From an uncultured Collinsella sp. (lineage in GTDB: Bacteria; Actinomycetota; Coriobacteriia; Coriobacteriales; Coriobacteriaceae), in contig CAKUBM010000002.1 of NCBI GenBank assembly GCA_934643145.1, positions 62,001 through 126,000 of the forward strand: a stretch of DNA of 64,000 nt, read 5' to 3'. Under the pieces are notes generated by a model. That model saw only the letters and a program-made list of their open reading frames with translations. It made no database searches and was not told the origin of the DNA. Shown piece by piece: positions 55,998 to 64,000 of the stretch. The position numbers and the translations under genes are program-made. Numbering within the stretch: position 1 is the first letter of the stretch; each line of letters starts with the position of its first letter.

Positions 55998-57203
55998 CTA
56001 CTTGACCTCGATGAGCTCGTACTTGCTCGTGCCCAGGCCGATCTTCTCGGCATGCGCGATGCACGCGCGCCAGTCGGTGTCGGGATGCGTGATGCAGAAG
56101 GGGTCCTTGGCCTGCTCGCCCTCCAGATGCTCGTGATTATGCTCCATCTTGGCCGCGCTGTCAGTGAGCTCGGTGTTGGGCAGCGGCTCGGACGCCAGGA
56201 CGGCGTCGGCGCAGGCCTGGTCGATGGCGACCGGGTCGAAGCTCGCGAACATACCGATGTCGTTGACGATGGGTGTGTCGTTCTCGGCGTGGCAGTCGCA
56301 GTTGGGGCTGATGTCCATGGCCAGCGAGATGTGGAAGCTCGGGCGACCGTCGACGATGGCCTTGGTGTACTCGGCGATCTTGCAGTTGAGCACGTCGGCC
56401 GCGGCATCGTAATCGGGCTTGATGGCGTCCTGGTTGCACGCCGCAATGCAACGGCCGCAGCCCACGCAGCGATCGTGGTCGATAGCGGCGACGTGAACCG
56501 TGCGGGTGTTGCCGTTGGCAAGCTCGCGCTCGCGGGTATCGTCAAACGAGATGGCGCTGTGCGCGCATATCTTCTCGCAGGCACGGCAACCTACGCAGTT
56601 GGTGGTATCGACGCTCGGCTTGCCGGCGGCATGCTGCTCCATCTTGCCGGCACGGCTGCCGCCTCCCATGCCCAGGTTCTTCATGGCGCCGCCAAAACCG
56701 GCCTGCTCATGGCCCTTAAAGTGGGTGAGGCTGATCACGATATCGGCATCCATGAGCGCCTGACCGATCTTTGCCTCGCGCACGTACTCGCCGCCCTCGA
56801 CCGGGACGAGTGCCTCGTCGGTACCCTTGAGGCCGTCGGCGATGATGATCTGGCAACCCGTGGCATACGGGGTAAAGCCGTTCTGGTAGGCGGTGTCGAT
56901 GTGCTCGAGCGCGTTTTTGCGGCTGCCCACATAGAGCGTGTTGCAGTCGGTGAGGAAGGGCTTGCCGCCCAGCTCCTTCACGACGTCTGCGACGGCGCGG
57001 GCGTAGTTTGGGCGCAGAAAGCTCAGGTTACCCAGCTCGCCAAAGTGAATCTTGATAGCGACGAACTTGTTCTCGAAGTCGATCTGCTCAATGCCGGCGC
57101 GGCGAATGAGGCGCTTGAGCTTGTCGAGCTGGCTCTCGCGAGCATGCGTGCGCAGGTTGGTGAAGTACACCTTAGCGGGTGCTGCGGGTGCAGTTGCGGT
57201 CAT
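55998..57203 (-). CDS. DUF362 iron-sulfur protein
   Basis: 401 aa behind GAGGGGATAG. N-terminal DUF362 domain (VYFTNLRTHARES, IKIHFGELGNLSFLRP, LTDCNTLYVGSRKNALEH, VISLTHFKGHEQAGFGGAMKNLGMG). Two 4Fe-4S clusters in about residues 200-260 (CVGCRACEKIC and CVGCGRCIAAC), each with a further Cys. A C-terminal DUF362 continuation. Soluble; may pass electrons in anaerobic metabolism. Partner unknown; it stands alone. Confidence 0.9.
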   Translation of the reverse strand: MTATAPAAPAKVYFTNLRTHARESQLDKLKRLIRRAGIEQIDFENKFVAIKIHFGELGNLSFLRPNYARAVADVVKELGGKPFLTDCNTLYVGSRKNALEHIDTAYQNGFTPYATGCQIIIADGLKGTDEALVPVEGGEYVREAKIGQALMDADIVISLTHFKGHEQAGFGGAMKNLGMGGGSRAGKMEQHAAGKPSVDTTNCVGCRACEKICAHSAISFDDTRERELANGNTRTVHVAAIDHDRCVGCGRCIAACNQDAIKPDYDAAADVLNCKIAEYTKAIVDGRPSFHISLAMDISPNCDCHAENDTPIVNDIGMFASFDPVAIDQACADAVLASEPLPNTELTDSAAKMEHNHEHLEGEQAKDPFCITHPDTDWRACIAHAEKIGLGTSKYELIEVK

Positions 57204-57285
57204 AGATCTATCCCCTCGGTCTATATGGCGTTACAGACATAGAGGATGGTACCCGGTGAAGTGGGGTTGAAGTCAAGCACGGCCA

Positions 57286-57434
57286 CTCATTGGGGACAGA
57301 CTTAAATGACTGAAACCACTCATTTAAGTCTGTCCCCAATGAGCGCCGCCAGGGACAGTCCTTGCCAGTCCGGCCGGCGAGCCGGCGAATCGGCAAAGAC
57401 TGTCCCCAACGACTAGTCGTTTAAGAACGTCCCC
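57286..57434. repeat. GGGGACAG-type hairpin cluster
   Basis: A perfect 24-bp inverted repeat (57286-57309 / 57320-57343), a GGGACAGTC / GACTGTCCC hairpin with an inner CCGGCCGG...CCGGCG stem (57352-57408), then the ACGACTAGTCGT palindrome and TTAAGAACGTCCCC. The order of the last two matches 11176-11226 and part of 60904-61080. Confidence 0.75.
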
Positions 57435-57439
57435 AATTG

Positions 57440-60106
57440 CTACTCCTGCACCTTGAGGGCTTCGGCCAAGCTCACGCGCTTGATAGAGCGCGTGTGTAGC
57501 AGCGCCACGACCAGGTAGGTCGCAAAGCCGATGCCGACGCATGCAGCCATGGACCAAGCGGGCACGTAGATCTCGATATTGCCGTTGTAGGCGAGCAGCA
57601 TCGCGCGGAAAATCGCGGTCAGCGAGCCAATAATGACCGGCAGGCTCAGCACGAGTGACACCGCCACGCACAGCGTAATCGAGCGGATGTACAGATGCGA
57701 GATCTCGCCATCGCGATAGCCAAAGACCTTCATGTAGCTAATCGAACGAGCACTATGGTCGATCACAGCCTTGGTCAGCAGGTACATAAACAGCAGGAAG
57801 ATAAACACCGCGAGCCCGACCATCATGCCGATCATTTTGCTCATCATGCCGATGAACTGGTCGCCCACGGCGCGCATGTCGTCGGGCGTGGTGTCGCCCG
57901 CAAAGTAGCGCGAATCAAGGTCGAGCTTCTTATCGCTCACGTAGCCGTTGAAGTAGGCGGCATCGTTGCCAAAGAGCTCGTTAAAGTCGTCGATGCTCAT
58001 ATAGATGTTCATGTCCGACTTGGAGCCCCAGGTGCAGTCCTTGCCCGCATACTCCAGAACATAATTCTTGCCCTCGTACTTGTCGTGGAGCGTGACCTCC
58101 TGCCCCTCGCTCCAGCCAAACTTGTCGAGCAGGCCGCCGCCAAAGACAACGCGCCCATCGCCGACGTCGAGGTCTTTCCAGTAGCGCGAGTTTGCCGAGA
58201 CGCCGTAGACAGAAATCGTCTCCTCGCCATTACCATCGCCGCGGTCGTATTGCAGCTGGTAGACGGCGTATTTCTCGGCCTGTGCGATTGCGTCTGCACC
58301 GTTGTCGGTCGTGTTGACCGGGTGAACATCGTCATTGTCGGTGTCGATTTTAGAGGCCTTGTCGATCAGGTCGATAGCCTCGTCGCGGTTGCAGCCGAGG
58401 GCATCGGCAAGGTCATCGAGGCGCGCGTAGAGCACATCCTTCTTGTCCTGGACCTTGGCAAGTGCATCCTGCGCTGCGGTCAGGCTCTCGGCAGACGGAG
58501 ATGCGGTCGCGGCATCGGCTGCCGTCTGCGCCGCATCGGCCGCGCCGTCAAGCTCGTCATCGGCATCCTGGGCGGCAGAAAGCAGCGCGCCGTCAACCGA
58601 CTGCAAGCGCTCGAGTGCCGACCACTGCTCGCGCTCCTCGGCAGTGCCCTCGAGCTCCAACGGCGCCTTGAGCGTGTACTGGTGCTCGGCAACCAGGCTC
58701 GTCTCGAGGTTGTCCGCGTAGTGCGTCATCGTGGGCAGAATCGCCAGGCCAAAGAGCAGCAGCAGCGAGGCAAACGCAATGCCCACGAAGAGCGTGGCGA
58801 AGTTGCCCAGGTTGCGCAGGAAGACGCGCAGGCGGAAGCGAGAGACAAAGCCCACGCGCTCCGGCAGCTGCAGGCCACGCTTGGTGCCCGATTTGCCGCT
58901 CGCCTCGTGACGAAGGAACTGCAACGGCGTCTTGCCCATCTTGCGAAGCAGGCCCACCAGCGTGATAAGGATGAGCGCGGCGGCGGGAACCACGGCACAC
59001 TTCACGAAGATCTCCCAGCTCCAGTACACCTGGAAGGGCGGCAGACTGTACGAGCCGTAGTAGAGACCGCGCATGGGCTCGGTAAAGAACGCAACGCCGA
59101 GCGCGGTGCCCAAAAGCGCCGCGGTCACGCCCACGATGGCGGGAAGTGCCAGGTAGTGCAGCACAATCTCGCGACGGCGGTAGCCGCTGGCGAGCAGCGT
59201 GCCGATAATGGCGCTCTCTTCCTCGATGGTCGCGTCGGTAAGAACCACAAAGACGAAGGCCATGATCACGATGATGATGTCGAGCAGCGTCGTCCACATC
59301 ATGGAGTCGCCGTCCACATCGTCGCGCGCATAGCCGATGCCCTGGTTGGAATCGGCATCGGTCAGGTCGTCCACGCGCGCATCGGCATCCGCCAGCGCCT
59401 CGACCATATCCTGCTCGGCGTCCATACGGTCCGCGACGGAAAGGTCGCGGTCGTTAAAGGTAAAGGAGTACGTGTAGGCGGGAGCACCGCCGGCGTCCTC
59501 AAGCGCGGCAAAGCCGGCGTCGGTGACCTCGGCCACGCCATAGGTGATGGTGTTGACCGTAAAGTCGGAGTTATTGAGGAACAGCGCCTGGCTATCGGGC
59601 TGCGTCATGATGCCGCAGATGGTGTAGGTGCGGCCCTCGAGCTCGACCTTATCGCCCACGGCAAGATCGTTGTTGGTGGCAAAGACGCGGTCGATGGCCA
59701 CCTCGTCGTCCGCGCGGGGCTGCTCGCCTTCGCAATAGGACGCGATATCGACCTTGGTGCGGTGCGCGTAGGTGCGCAGCGTGCGCTTGGTGCCGTCGTC
59801 GCCGGACGCCTTTTTGATAATGGCGTCGATGGAGAAGTTCTTGTAGAGCGTGACGCCGCCGACGTCCTCTGCCGCATCCTCGGCGGCTTTGAGCTGGTCG
59901 TCGGTCGCCTCGAAGGAGGTGGTCACGCGGCCGTCCTCGATGGTGTACTCGTCGCGCATGTCGTCGATAAGGCAGCCGATAGAATGTGCTGCGAGCAAAA
60001 AGCCTGACGTAAGGGCGATGCTTCCGCACATAAGCAAAAAGATGCCCAGGTACTTGCCGATATTGCGGCGCAGCTCGCGGGGGAGTCGTTTTGCGAGAGG
60101 TGACAT
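57440..60106 (-). CDS. FtsX-family ABC transporter permease
   Basis: 888 aa from the ATG at 60106 behind GAGAGG; the frame is open far upstream but that part overlaps the ATPase gene. One N-terminal helix, a large extracytoplasmic MacB-like domain (50-250), three helices (about 290-410), a second outer domain with Ala/Asp-rich coiled coil (about 505-740), then helices at about 770-880. Two FtsX domains (IIVIMAFVFVVLTDATIEEESAIIGTLLASG and MMVGLAVFIFLLFM...SYMKVFGYRDGEIS). With the ATPase below it forms a MacB/LolCDE-like exporter or envelope mechanotransducer. It is 8 bp after the ATPase gene. Confidence 0.9.
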   Translation of the reverse strand: MSPLAKRLPRELRRNIGKYLGIFLLMCGSIALTSGFLLAAHSIGCLIDDMRDEYTIEDGRVTTSFEATDDQLKAAEDAAEDVGGVTLYKNFSIDAIIKKASGDDGTKRTLRTYAHRTKVDIASYCEGEQPRADDEVAIDRVFATNNDLAVGDKVELEGRTYTICGIMTQPDSQALFLNNSDFTVNTITYGVAEVTDAGFAALEDAGGAPAYTYSFTFNDRDLSVADRMDAEQDMVEALADADARVDDLTDADSNQGIGYARDDVDGDSMMWTTLLDIIIVIMAFVFVVLTDATIEEESAIIGTLLASGYRRREIVLHYLALPAIVGVTAALLGTALGVAFFTEPMRGLYYGSYSLPPFQVYWSWEIFVKCAVVPAAALILITLVGLLRKMGKTPLQFLRHEASGKSGTKRGLQLPERVGFVSRFRLRVFLRNLGNFATLFVGIAFASLLLLFGLAILPTMTHYADNLETSLVAEHQYTLKAPLELEGTAEEREQWSALERLQSVDGALLSAAQDADDELDGAADAAQTAADAATASPSAESLTAAQDALAKVQDKKDVLYARLDDLADALGCNRDEAIDLIDKASKIDTDNDDVHPVNTTDNGADAIAQAEKYAVYQLQYDRGDGNGEETISVYGVSANSRYWKDLDVGDGRVVFGGGLLDKFGWSEGQEVTLHDKYEGKNYVLEYAGKDCTWGSKSDMNIYMSIDDFNELFGNDAAYFNGYVSDKKLDLDSRYFAGDTTPDDMRAVGDQFIGMMSKMIGMMVGLAVFIFLLFMYLLTKAVIDHSARSISYMKVFGYRDGEISHLYIRSITLCVAVSLVLSLPVIIGSLTAIFRAMLLAYNGNIEIYVPAWSMAACVGIGFATYLVVALLHTRSIKRVSLAEALKVQE

Positions 60107-60114
60107 GGCGCCGC

Positions 60115-60828
<714 letters not shown>

Positions 60829-60903
60829 ACCATCCCCCATTGTTAGCCTTCCGCTACTTTTCTAGGGTAATAGTAAACCTAGGCGAACTATTTTTCAAAC
60901 TAG

Positions 60904-61080
60904 TCATTGGGGACGTTCTTAAACGACTAGCCGCTAGGGACACTCTTTCGCCACCCGACAGTTAGGGACGTTCCCTTCCTGCCGGCAGTTGGGGACAGTC
61001 CTTGCCAACCCTACTGGCAAAACGGCCGATCGGCAAAGACTGTCCCCAATGACTAGTCGTTTAAGTCTGTCCCCAATGAG
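60904..61080. repeat. Cluster of GGGGACAG/ACGACTAG repeats
   Basis: Includes ACGACTAGCC (60923), GGGGACAGTCCTTGCC and GGCAAAGACTGTCCCC (inverted, about 60987-61048) and TGACTAGTCGTTTAAG. Related to 11176 and 57286. Gap 60829-61090 is otherwise the AT-rich promoter of the MacB-like operon. Confidence 0.7.
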
Positions 61081-61090
61081 TACCCGATGG

Positions 61091-62296
61091 CTAGGCTCGG
61101 GCTTTGTTGTGCGTGAGGGCTAGGCCCACGGCGGCGATGGCGGCGGCGAAGAGCACGGTGACGCCCAGGTCGCAGGCGATGTCGCCCAGCACGGCAGACG
61201 TCAGGTCCGACGCGAGCGCCTTGCCGATCGCGTCGTTCACCCAATATGTCGGCACAAAGTGCGCTGCCGTCTGCACGGCCGAGCCCATGAGCGACAGTGG
61301 CATCCAGGCGCCGCCCAAAAACGTCATGAGCATGCCAAGCAGGTTGCCCACGCCGTTGAGCAGCTCCTCGCGCGCACCCAGGCTCGACAGCGCAAAGCCA
61401 ACAGCCAGGGGCGTGCACGCCAGAGCAAACGTCGCCGCCAGCGCCAGACACACACGGCCCACGCCGACCTCGGCAACCGCGCCAGCAAAGCCCACGACGC
61501 CCATCATGCTCGACACAAACCAGATGCAGACGGTGAGCACCGCGGCGGCCGCGAACACGGCAAGCGAGCGCTGGCGCTCGGAGACCGGGCCGGCATCCAT
61601 GCGGCGCACGCGCTCGGGCTCGTTCATGCCCGAGAACACCAGGCCCACCGACACGATGACCGACGAGATAATCGCGTACGCGCCAAAGTTGAAATACGAC
61701 TCGAGCGTGGCGGCGGCAGTCGAATCGACCTTGACCTGCTCGATCTGGACCTCGGCGCGCTTGGCGGCGGCATGCTCGGCAGCCTTGGCCACGTCGCCGT
61801 CGGAGGCAGCGGGCTCAAGTGCCGCCGCAGCGCCCGCGAGCGAGATCCAGCGCGAGGCCTCCGCAGACGAAAGCGCCGCCGCCATGGTGCCGGAGCCGTA
61901 GGTCACATCGAGCTTGGGCAGGGCCTCCTCCGCACGGGCGGCCGCGATCAGGTCGCCCTCAAACCCGTCCGGGATAAAGAACACGCAGTCGGCGCTGCCC
62001 TTGGCACTGTTGCTCTTGGAGAGCGCGTCCGCAAAATCGTACGTGTCGTCGCCGACGCCCGTGACCAGGTCAAAGCGCGACCCCAAGTGCTTGGTGAGCG
62101 CCCGCGAAAGGTCGCTGTTGTCGCGATCGACCACGATCACGTTGGTGTCGTAGGGCTTGTATTCGGTGAGCTGCGACGAGTTCCAGCTCACCGACGCCGC
62201 GATGAACACGCCCATGAGCGAGATAAACACCGTATAGATGAGTAGATAGAACGGGTGCGCCAGCGCCATGCGAAGCGCGGTCTTAAAGGTGCTCAT
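61091..62296 (-). CDS. ABC-2 type transporter permease (second subunit)
   Basis: 401 aa from the ATG at 62296 behind GGAAGGAG. One N-terminal helix, an outer domain (35-215, with an Ala-rich helix), then about five helices (220-400; SVIVSVGLVFSGMNEPERVRRM, GNLLGMLMTFLGGAWMPLSL, FVPTYWVND). ABC-2/DrrB-type permease like YhgE-type exporters. The upstream gene overlaps it by 14 bp. Acts with the other permease and the ATPase cut off at the edge; the substrate is unknown. Confidence 0.9.
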   Translation of the reverse strand: MSTFKTALRMALAHPFYLLIYTVFISLMGVFIAASVSWNSSQLTEYKPYDTNVIVVDRDNSDLSRALTKHLGSRFDLVTGVGDDTYDFADALSKSNSAKGSADCVFFIPDGFEGDLIAAARAEEALPKLDVTYGSGTMAAALSSAEASRWISLAGAAAALEPAASDGDVAKAAEHAAAKRAEVQIEQVKVDSTAAATLESYFNFGAYAIISSVIVSVGLVFSGMNEPERVRRMDAGPVSERQRSLAVFAAAAVLTVCIWFVSSMMGVVGFAGAVAEVGVGRVCLALAATFALACTPLAVGFALSSLGAREELLNGVGNLLGMLMTFLGGAWMPLSLMGSAVQTAAHFVPTYWVNDAIGKALASDLTSAVLGDIACDLGVTVLFAAAIAAVGLALTHNKARA

Positions 62297-63470
62297 AGCG
62301 GCTCCTTCCAAAGATCAGCGTAGCGGCGGCAACAAACACCAGGGCCATGAGGACCAGCGCGCCGGCGCGAACAGCGAAGGGCCCCAGGTCCTCAAAAAAA
62401 TACAGGCGATTGAACATGTCGCAGATGAGCTTGACGGGATTGAGCCAGCACTCGGCCGGGCAGGCGCGAGCGACGTCGTCGGCAAGCGCCATCGCCGGCT
62501 CGCCGTAGAGCCCGGCGAACAAAGCGCACGTGGTGGCAAAGCCCGTGAGGATGCCCGACTTGGATGCCTTGCCGCCCTTAACGGGAAGCGTGCCCACAAA
62601 AAGCCCCAGGCCCGTGGCGGCAAGCGCGGATGCAGCCCCGCCCAGCAGGCACAACCCCTCGCGCCCGCCAAAGTCGACGCCCACGACCAGGCGCACGTAG
62701 CCGATCGCAACCGCCATCGATGCAAAGGAAACCAGCCACGAGCCGACAAAAATGCCAGCCAGCGACGCCGTCTTGGAAAGACCGCCCACGCAGCGGCGCG
62801 CGCCAAGGCCCGACAGATTAGGCTGCAAATCGACGACGCTCAAGGCGGCAAACTCGGCAGACATCATCGCGACCAGGCCAAAAAGCGCGTAATAGTAGAT
62901 GACCGTGCCATCGGGCGTGGCACGAGTCAGGCTCACGCGGCGGGTTCCGCCCTCGAGCGACAGAGCGCGCGCAACCGCCTCCGGGTCGGCGAGCGCCGCC
63001 GGGTCATCTTGAGCAATCTGGGCCATGAGCTCGGCATTTTGCGTATACGAGCTTGCCACCGTTTCAAGGATGCTACGGTCGGTAAGCACCGACGAGGCGC
63101 GCGAGCTGTCGTAACTCGATAGCAGCGTGAGCCTGGGCGTGCCCGCGGCATCAACCGTATAGATGCCCGCGACCTCGCCGGCCTTGAGCGCTTTGCGCGC
63201 GGCAGCCAAGTCTTCGTACTCGCTCACATCGAGCAGCTGATCGTCGCCTGCCTTGGCAAGCGAAGCCGCCACATCCTTAAAGGTCGAGGCATCCCAGGCC
63301 TCGTCCGCCACGACGGCAACCGGCACCGGGTCGACCGTGCCGTCGGAGCTGAGGTTCGCAAACATAAACATGAACATCGTGGAAAGCGCGATGGGAAAGA
63401 CCGCGCCCCAGACCCACGTACTCGGCCGACGCAGCAGCGTCTTGAGCGTGATGATGATGGTGTTGAACAT
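62283..63470 (-). CDS. ABC-2 type transporter permease (first subunit)
   Basis: 395 aa behind GGGGGCGG. N-terminal helix (15-38), outer domain (45-180), then about five helices (185-390; YYYALFGLVAMMSAEF, GGLSKTASLAGIFVGSW, ECWLNPVKLICDMFNRLYFF). Same build as the next gene, so they form a heterodimeric pore. It starts 9 bp after the ATPase stop. Confidence 0.9.
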   Translation of the reverse strand: MFNTIIITLKTLLRRPSTWVWGAVFPIALSTMFMFMFANLSSDGTVDPVPVAVVADEAWDASTFKDVAASLAKAGDDQLLDVSEYEDLAAARKALKAGEVAGIYTVDAAGTPRLTLLSSYDSSRASSVLTDRSILETVASSYTQNAELMAQIAQDDPAALADPEAVARALSLEGGTRRVSLTRATPDGTVIYYYALFGLVAMMSAEFAALSVVDLQPNLSGLGARRCVGGLSKTASLAGIFVGSWLVSFASMAVAIGYVRLVVGVDFGGREGLCLLGGAASALAATGLGLFVGTLPVKGGKASKSGILTGFATTCALFAGLYGEPAMALADDVARACPAECWLNPVKLICDMFNRLYFFEDLGPFAVRAGALVLMALVFVAAATLIFGRSRYEHL

Positions 63471-63479
63471 GACCGCCCC

Positions 63480-64000
63480 CTAGTCGCGCAGCTCGCGGCC
63501 GGTGATCTCGAGGAACACGTCGTTGAGGGTCGGCGGCTCTGAGTAGATGCGGCCGAGCGCCACGTCATGCGAGCGCAGCGCGTCGAGGATGTCGGTCAGG
63601 TTATGCGGGCTCGCTTCGCACGAGAACGTGAGCTGGCCCGCCGTCGCCGCCAAGTCCAGGACATGCGGCAGACTCGCAACGGCACTGAGCGCCGCACTCG
63701 GAACCTCGCCGACCTCGATTACAATCTTCTCGCCCGTCTGAATCATGCGCTTGAGCTCGTCGTTAGTGCCCTGCGCCAGCACGCGCCCACCGTCCATGAT
63801 CATGATGCGGCTGCAGATCTGCTCGACTTCCTCCATGTAATGGCTGGTATACACCACCGTGGCGCCCTCGTCGCGCAGGCGGCAGATGCCCTCCAGGATG
63901 GCGTTGCGGCTTTGCGGGTCGACCGCCACCGTGGGTTCGTCAAAAAAGATGAGCTCGGGCTTGTGCGCGATGCCGCAGGCAATGTTGAGACGACGCGCCA
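63480..64000 (-). CDS. ABC transporter ATP-binding protein (partial, right edge)
   Basis: The frame is open through the window edge, so the N-terminal part (Walker A, signature) is missing. Visible: RRLNIACGIAHKPELIFFDEPTVAVDP, i.e. the helix after the signature and Walker B, then H-loop VVYTSHYMEEVE, and a C-terminal DrrA-type domain with ending LEITGRELRD. DrrA/CcmA-type ATPase of an ABC-2 exporter, first gene of the operon with the two permeases. Confidence 0.92.
   Translation of the reverse strand, partial: ARRLNIACGIAHKPELIFFDEPTVAVDPQSRNAILEGICRLRDEGATVVYTSHYMEEVEQICSRIMIMDGGRVLAQGTNDELKRMIQTGEKIVIEVGEVPSAALSAVASLPHVLDLAATAGQLTFSCEASPHNLTDILDALRSHDVALGRIYSEPPTLNDVFLEITGRELRD

Noticed and set aside
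57695..60007. A 770-codon open frame on the plus strand
   Set aside because: Shadow of the FtsX-type permease; composition is biased to Val, His, Arg and Gly, with no domain.

Overview
The window is high-GC DNA with short intergenic gaps, many NTG starts behind strong GGAGG-type ribosome binding sites, and several families of dispersed intergenic hairpins. The gene set includes a LuxR regulator with many membrane helices, a YdjG/YdjI-like zinc-ribbon and SPFH cassette, a DUF4867 protein, an Nramp/MgtE-like pair and many PTS and GH1 genes. I infer a gut actinobacterium of class Coriobacteriia, most likely Collinsella or a close relative. This rests on gene content and style, not on a marker gene. 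No rRNA, tRNA, CRISPR array, integrase or transposase gene was seen.

Layout, left half. 1-2570 (minus): lipoprotein (cut by the edge), zinc-ribbon protein and small membrane protein. 2716-4260: LuxR-type membrane regulator. 4603-11159: carbohydrate island with a DUF4038 apiosidase-like hydrolase, a beta-glucoside-type PTS EIIBC, a COG4099-like esterase and a DUF1593/Sde182-like protein; the PTS and esterase diverge from a region rich in LacI-type operators. 11434-15734 (plus): DUF4428, TFIIB-type zinc-ribbon and SPFH genes, then a lipoprotein. 15845-19841 (minus): membrane sensor, histidine kinase and response regulator, overlapping by 4 bp at each junction. 20174-24645: 6-phospho-beta-glucosidase, an AAA+ ATPase between two ~250-bp direct repeats, DUF4867 and luxS. 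24798-31889 (minus): FGGY kinase, split transketolase, fucose-isomerase-family protein, LacI regulator and ROK kinase. 32194-34162: nucleoside hydrolase and ribokinase.

Layout, right half. 34349-36559: OatA-like O-acyltransferase, followed by a 228-bp element with 33-bp terminal inverted repeats. 37106-40221: Nramp-related transporter with altered metal-binding motifs and an MgtE-like PRC/CBS protein with a different membrane domain. 40529-46321: degenerate polysaccharide deacetylase, PRC-barrel and YtxH proteins, a protein resembling the cyanophycin synthetase N-terminal domain, a CorC/HlyC-type protein and a hemolysin III protein. 46508-47473: alpha/beta hydrolase. 48341-55244 (minus): LicR-like regulator, lactose/cellobiose PTS EIIA, EIIB and EIIC, a 6-phospho-beta-glucosidase and a 6-phospho-beta-galactosidase. 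55998-57203: DUF362 ferredoxin-like protein. 57440-64000: a MacB/FtsX-like ABC pair and an ABC-2 drug-export-type system cut by the right edge.

How the genes may work together. Isomerase, kinase and two-subunit transketolase match the chemistry of the known D-apiose route (apiose, apulose, apulose 4-phosphate, then transketolase cleavage), and an apiosidase-like hydrolase lies about 20 kb away. GTTTAC/GTAAAC sites precede the PTS/esterase pair, the isomerase operon, the lacI gene and the ROK kinase. The window may therefore hold a dispersed LacI regulon for apiosylated plant glycosides. This is inference. The lactose/cellobiose PTS cluster is a self-contained beta-galactoside/beta-glucoside uptake operon.
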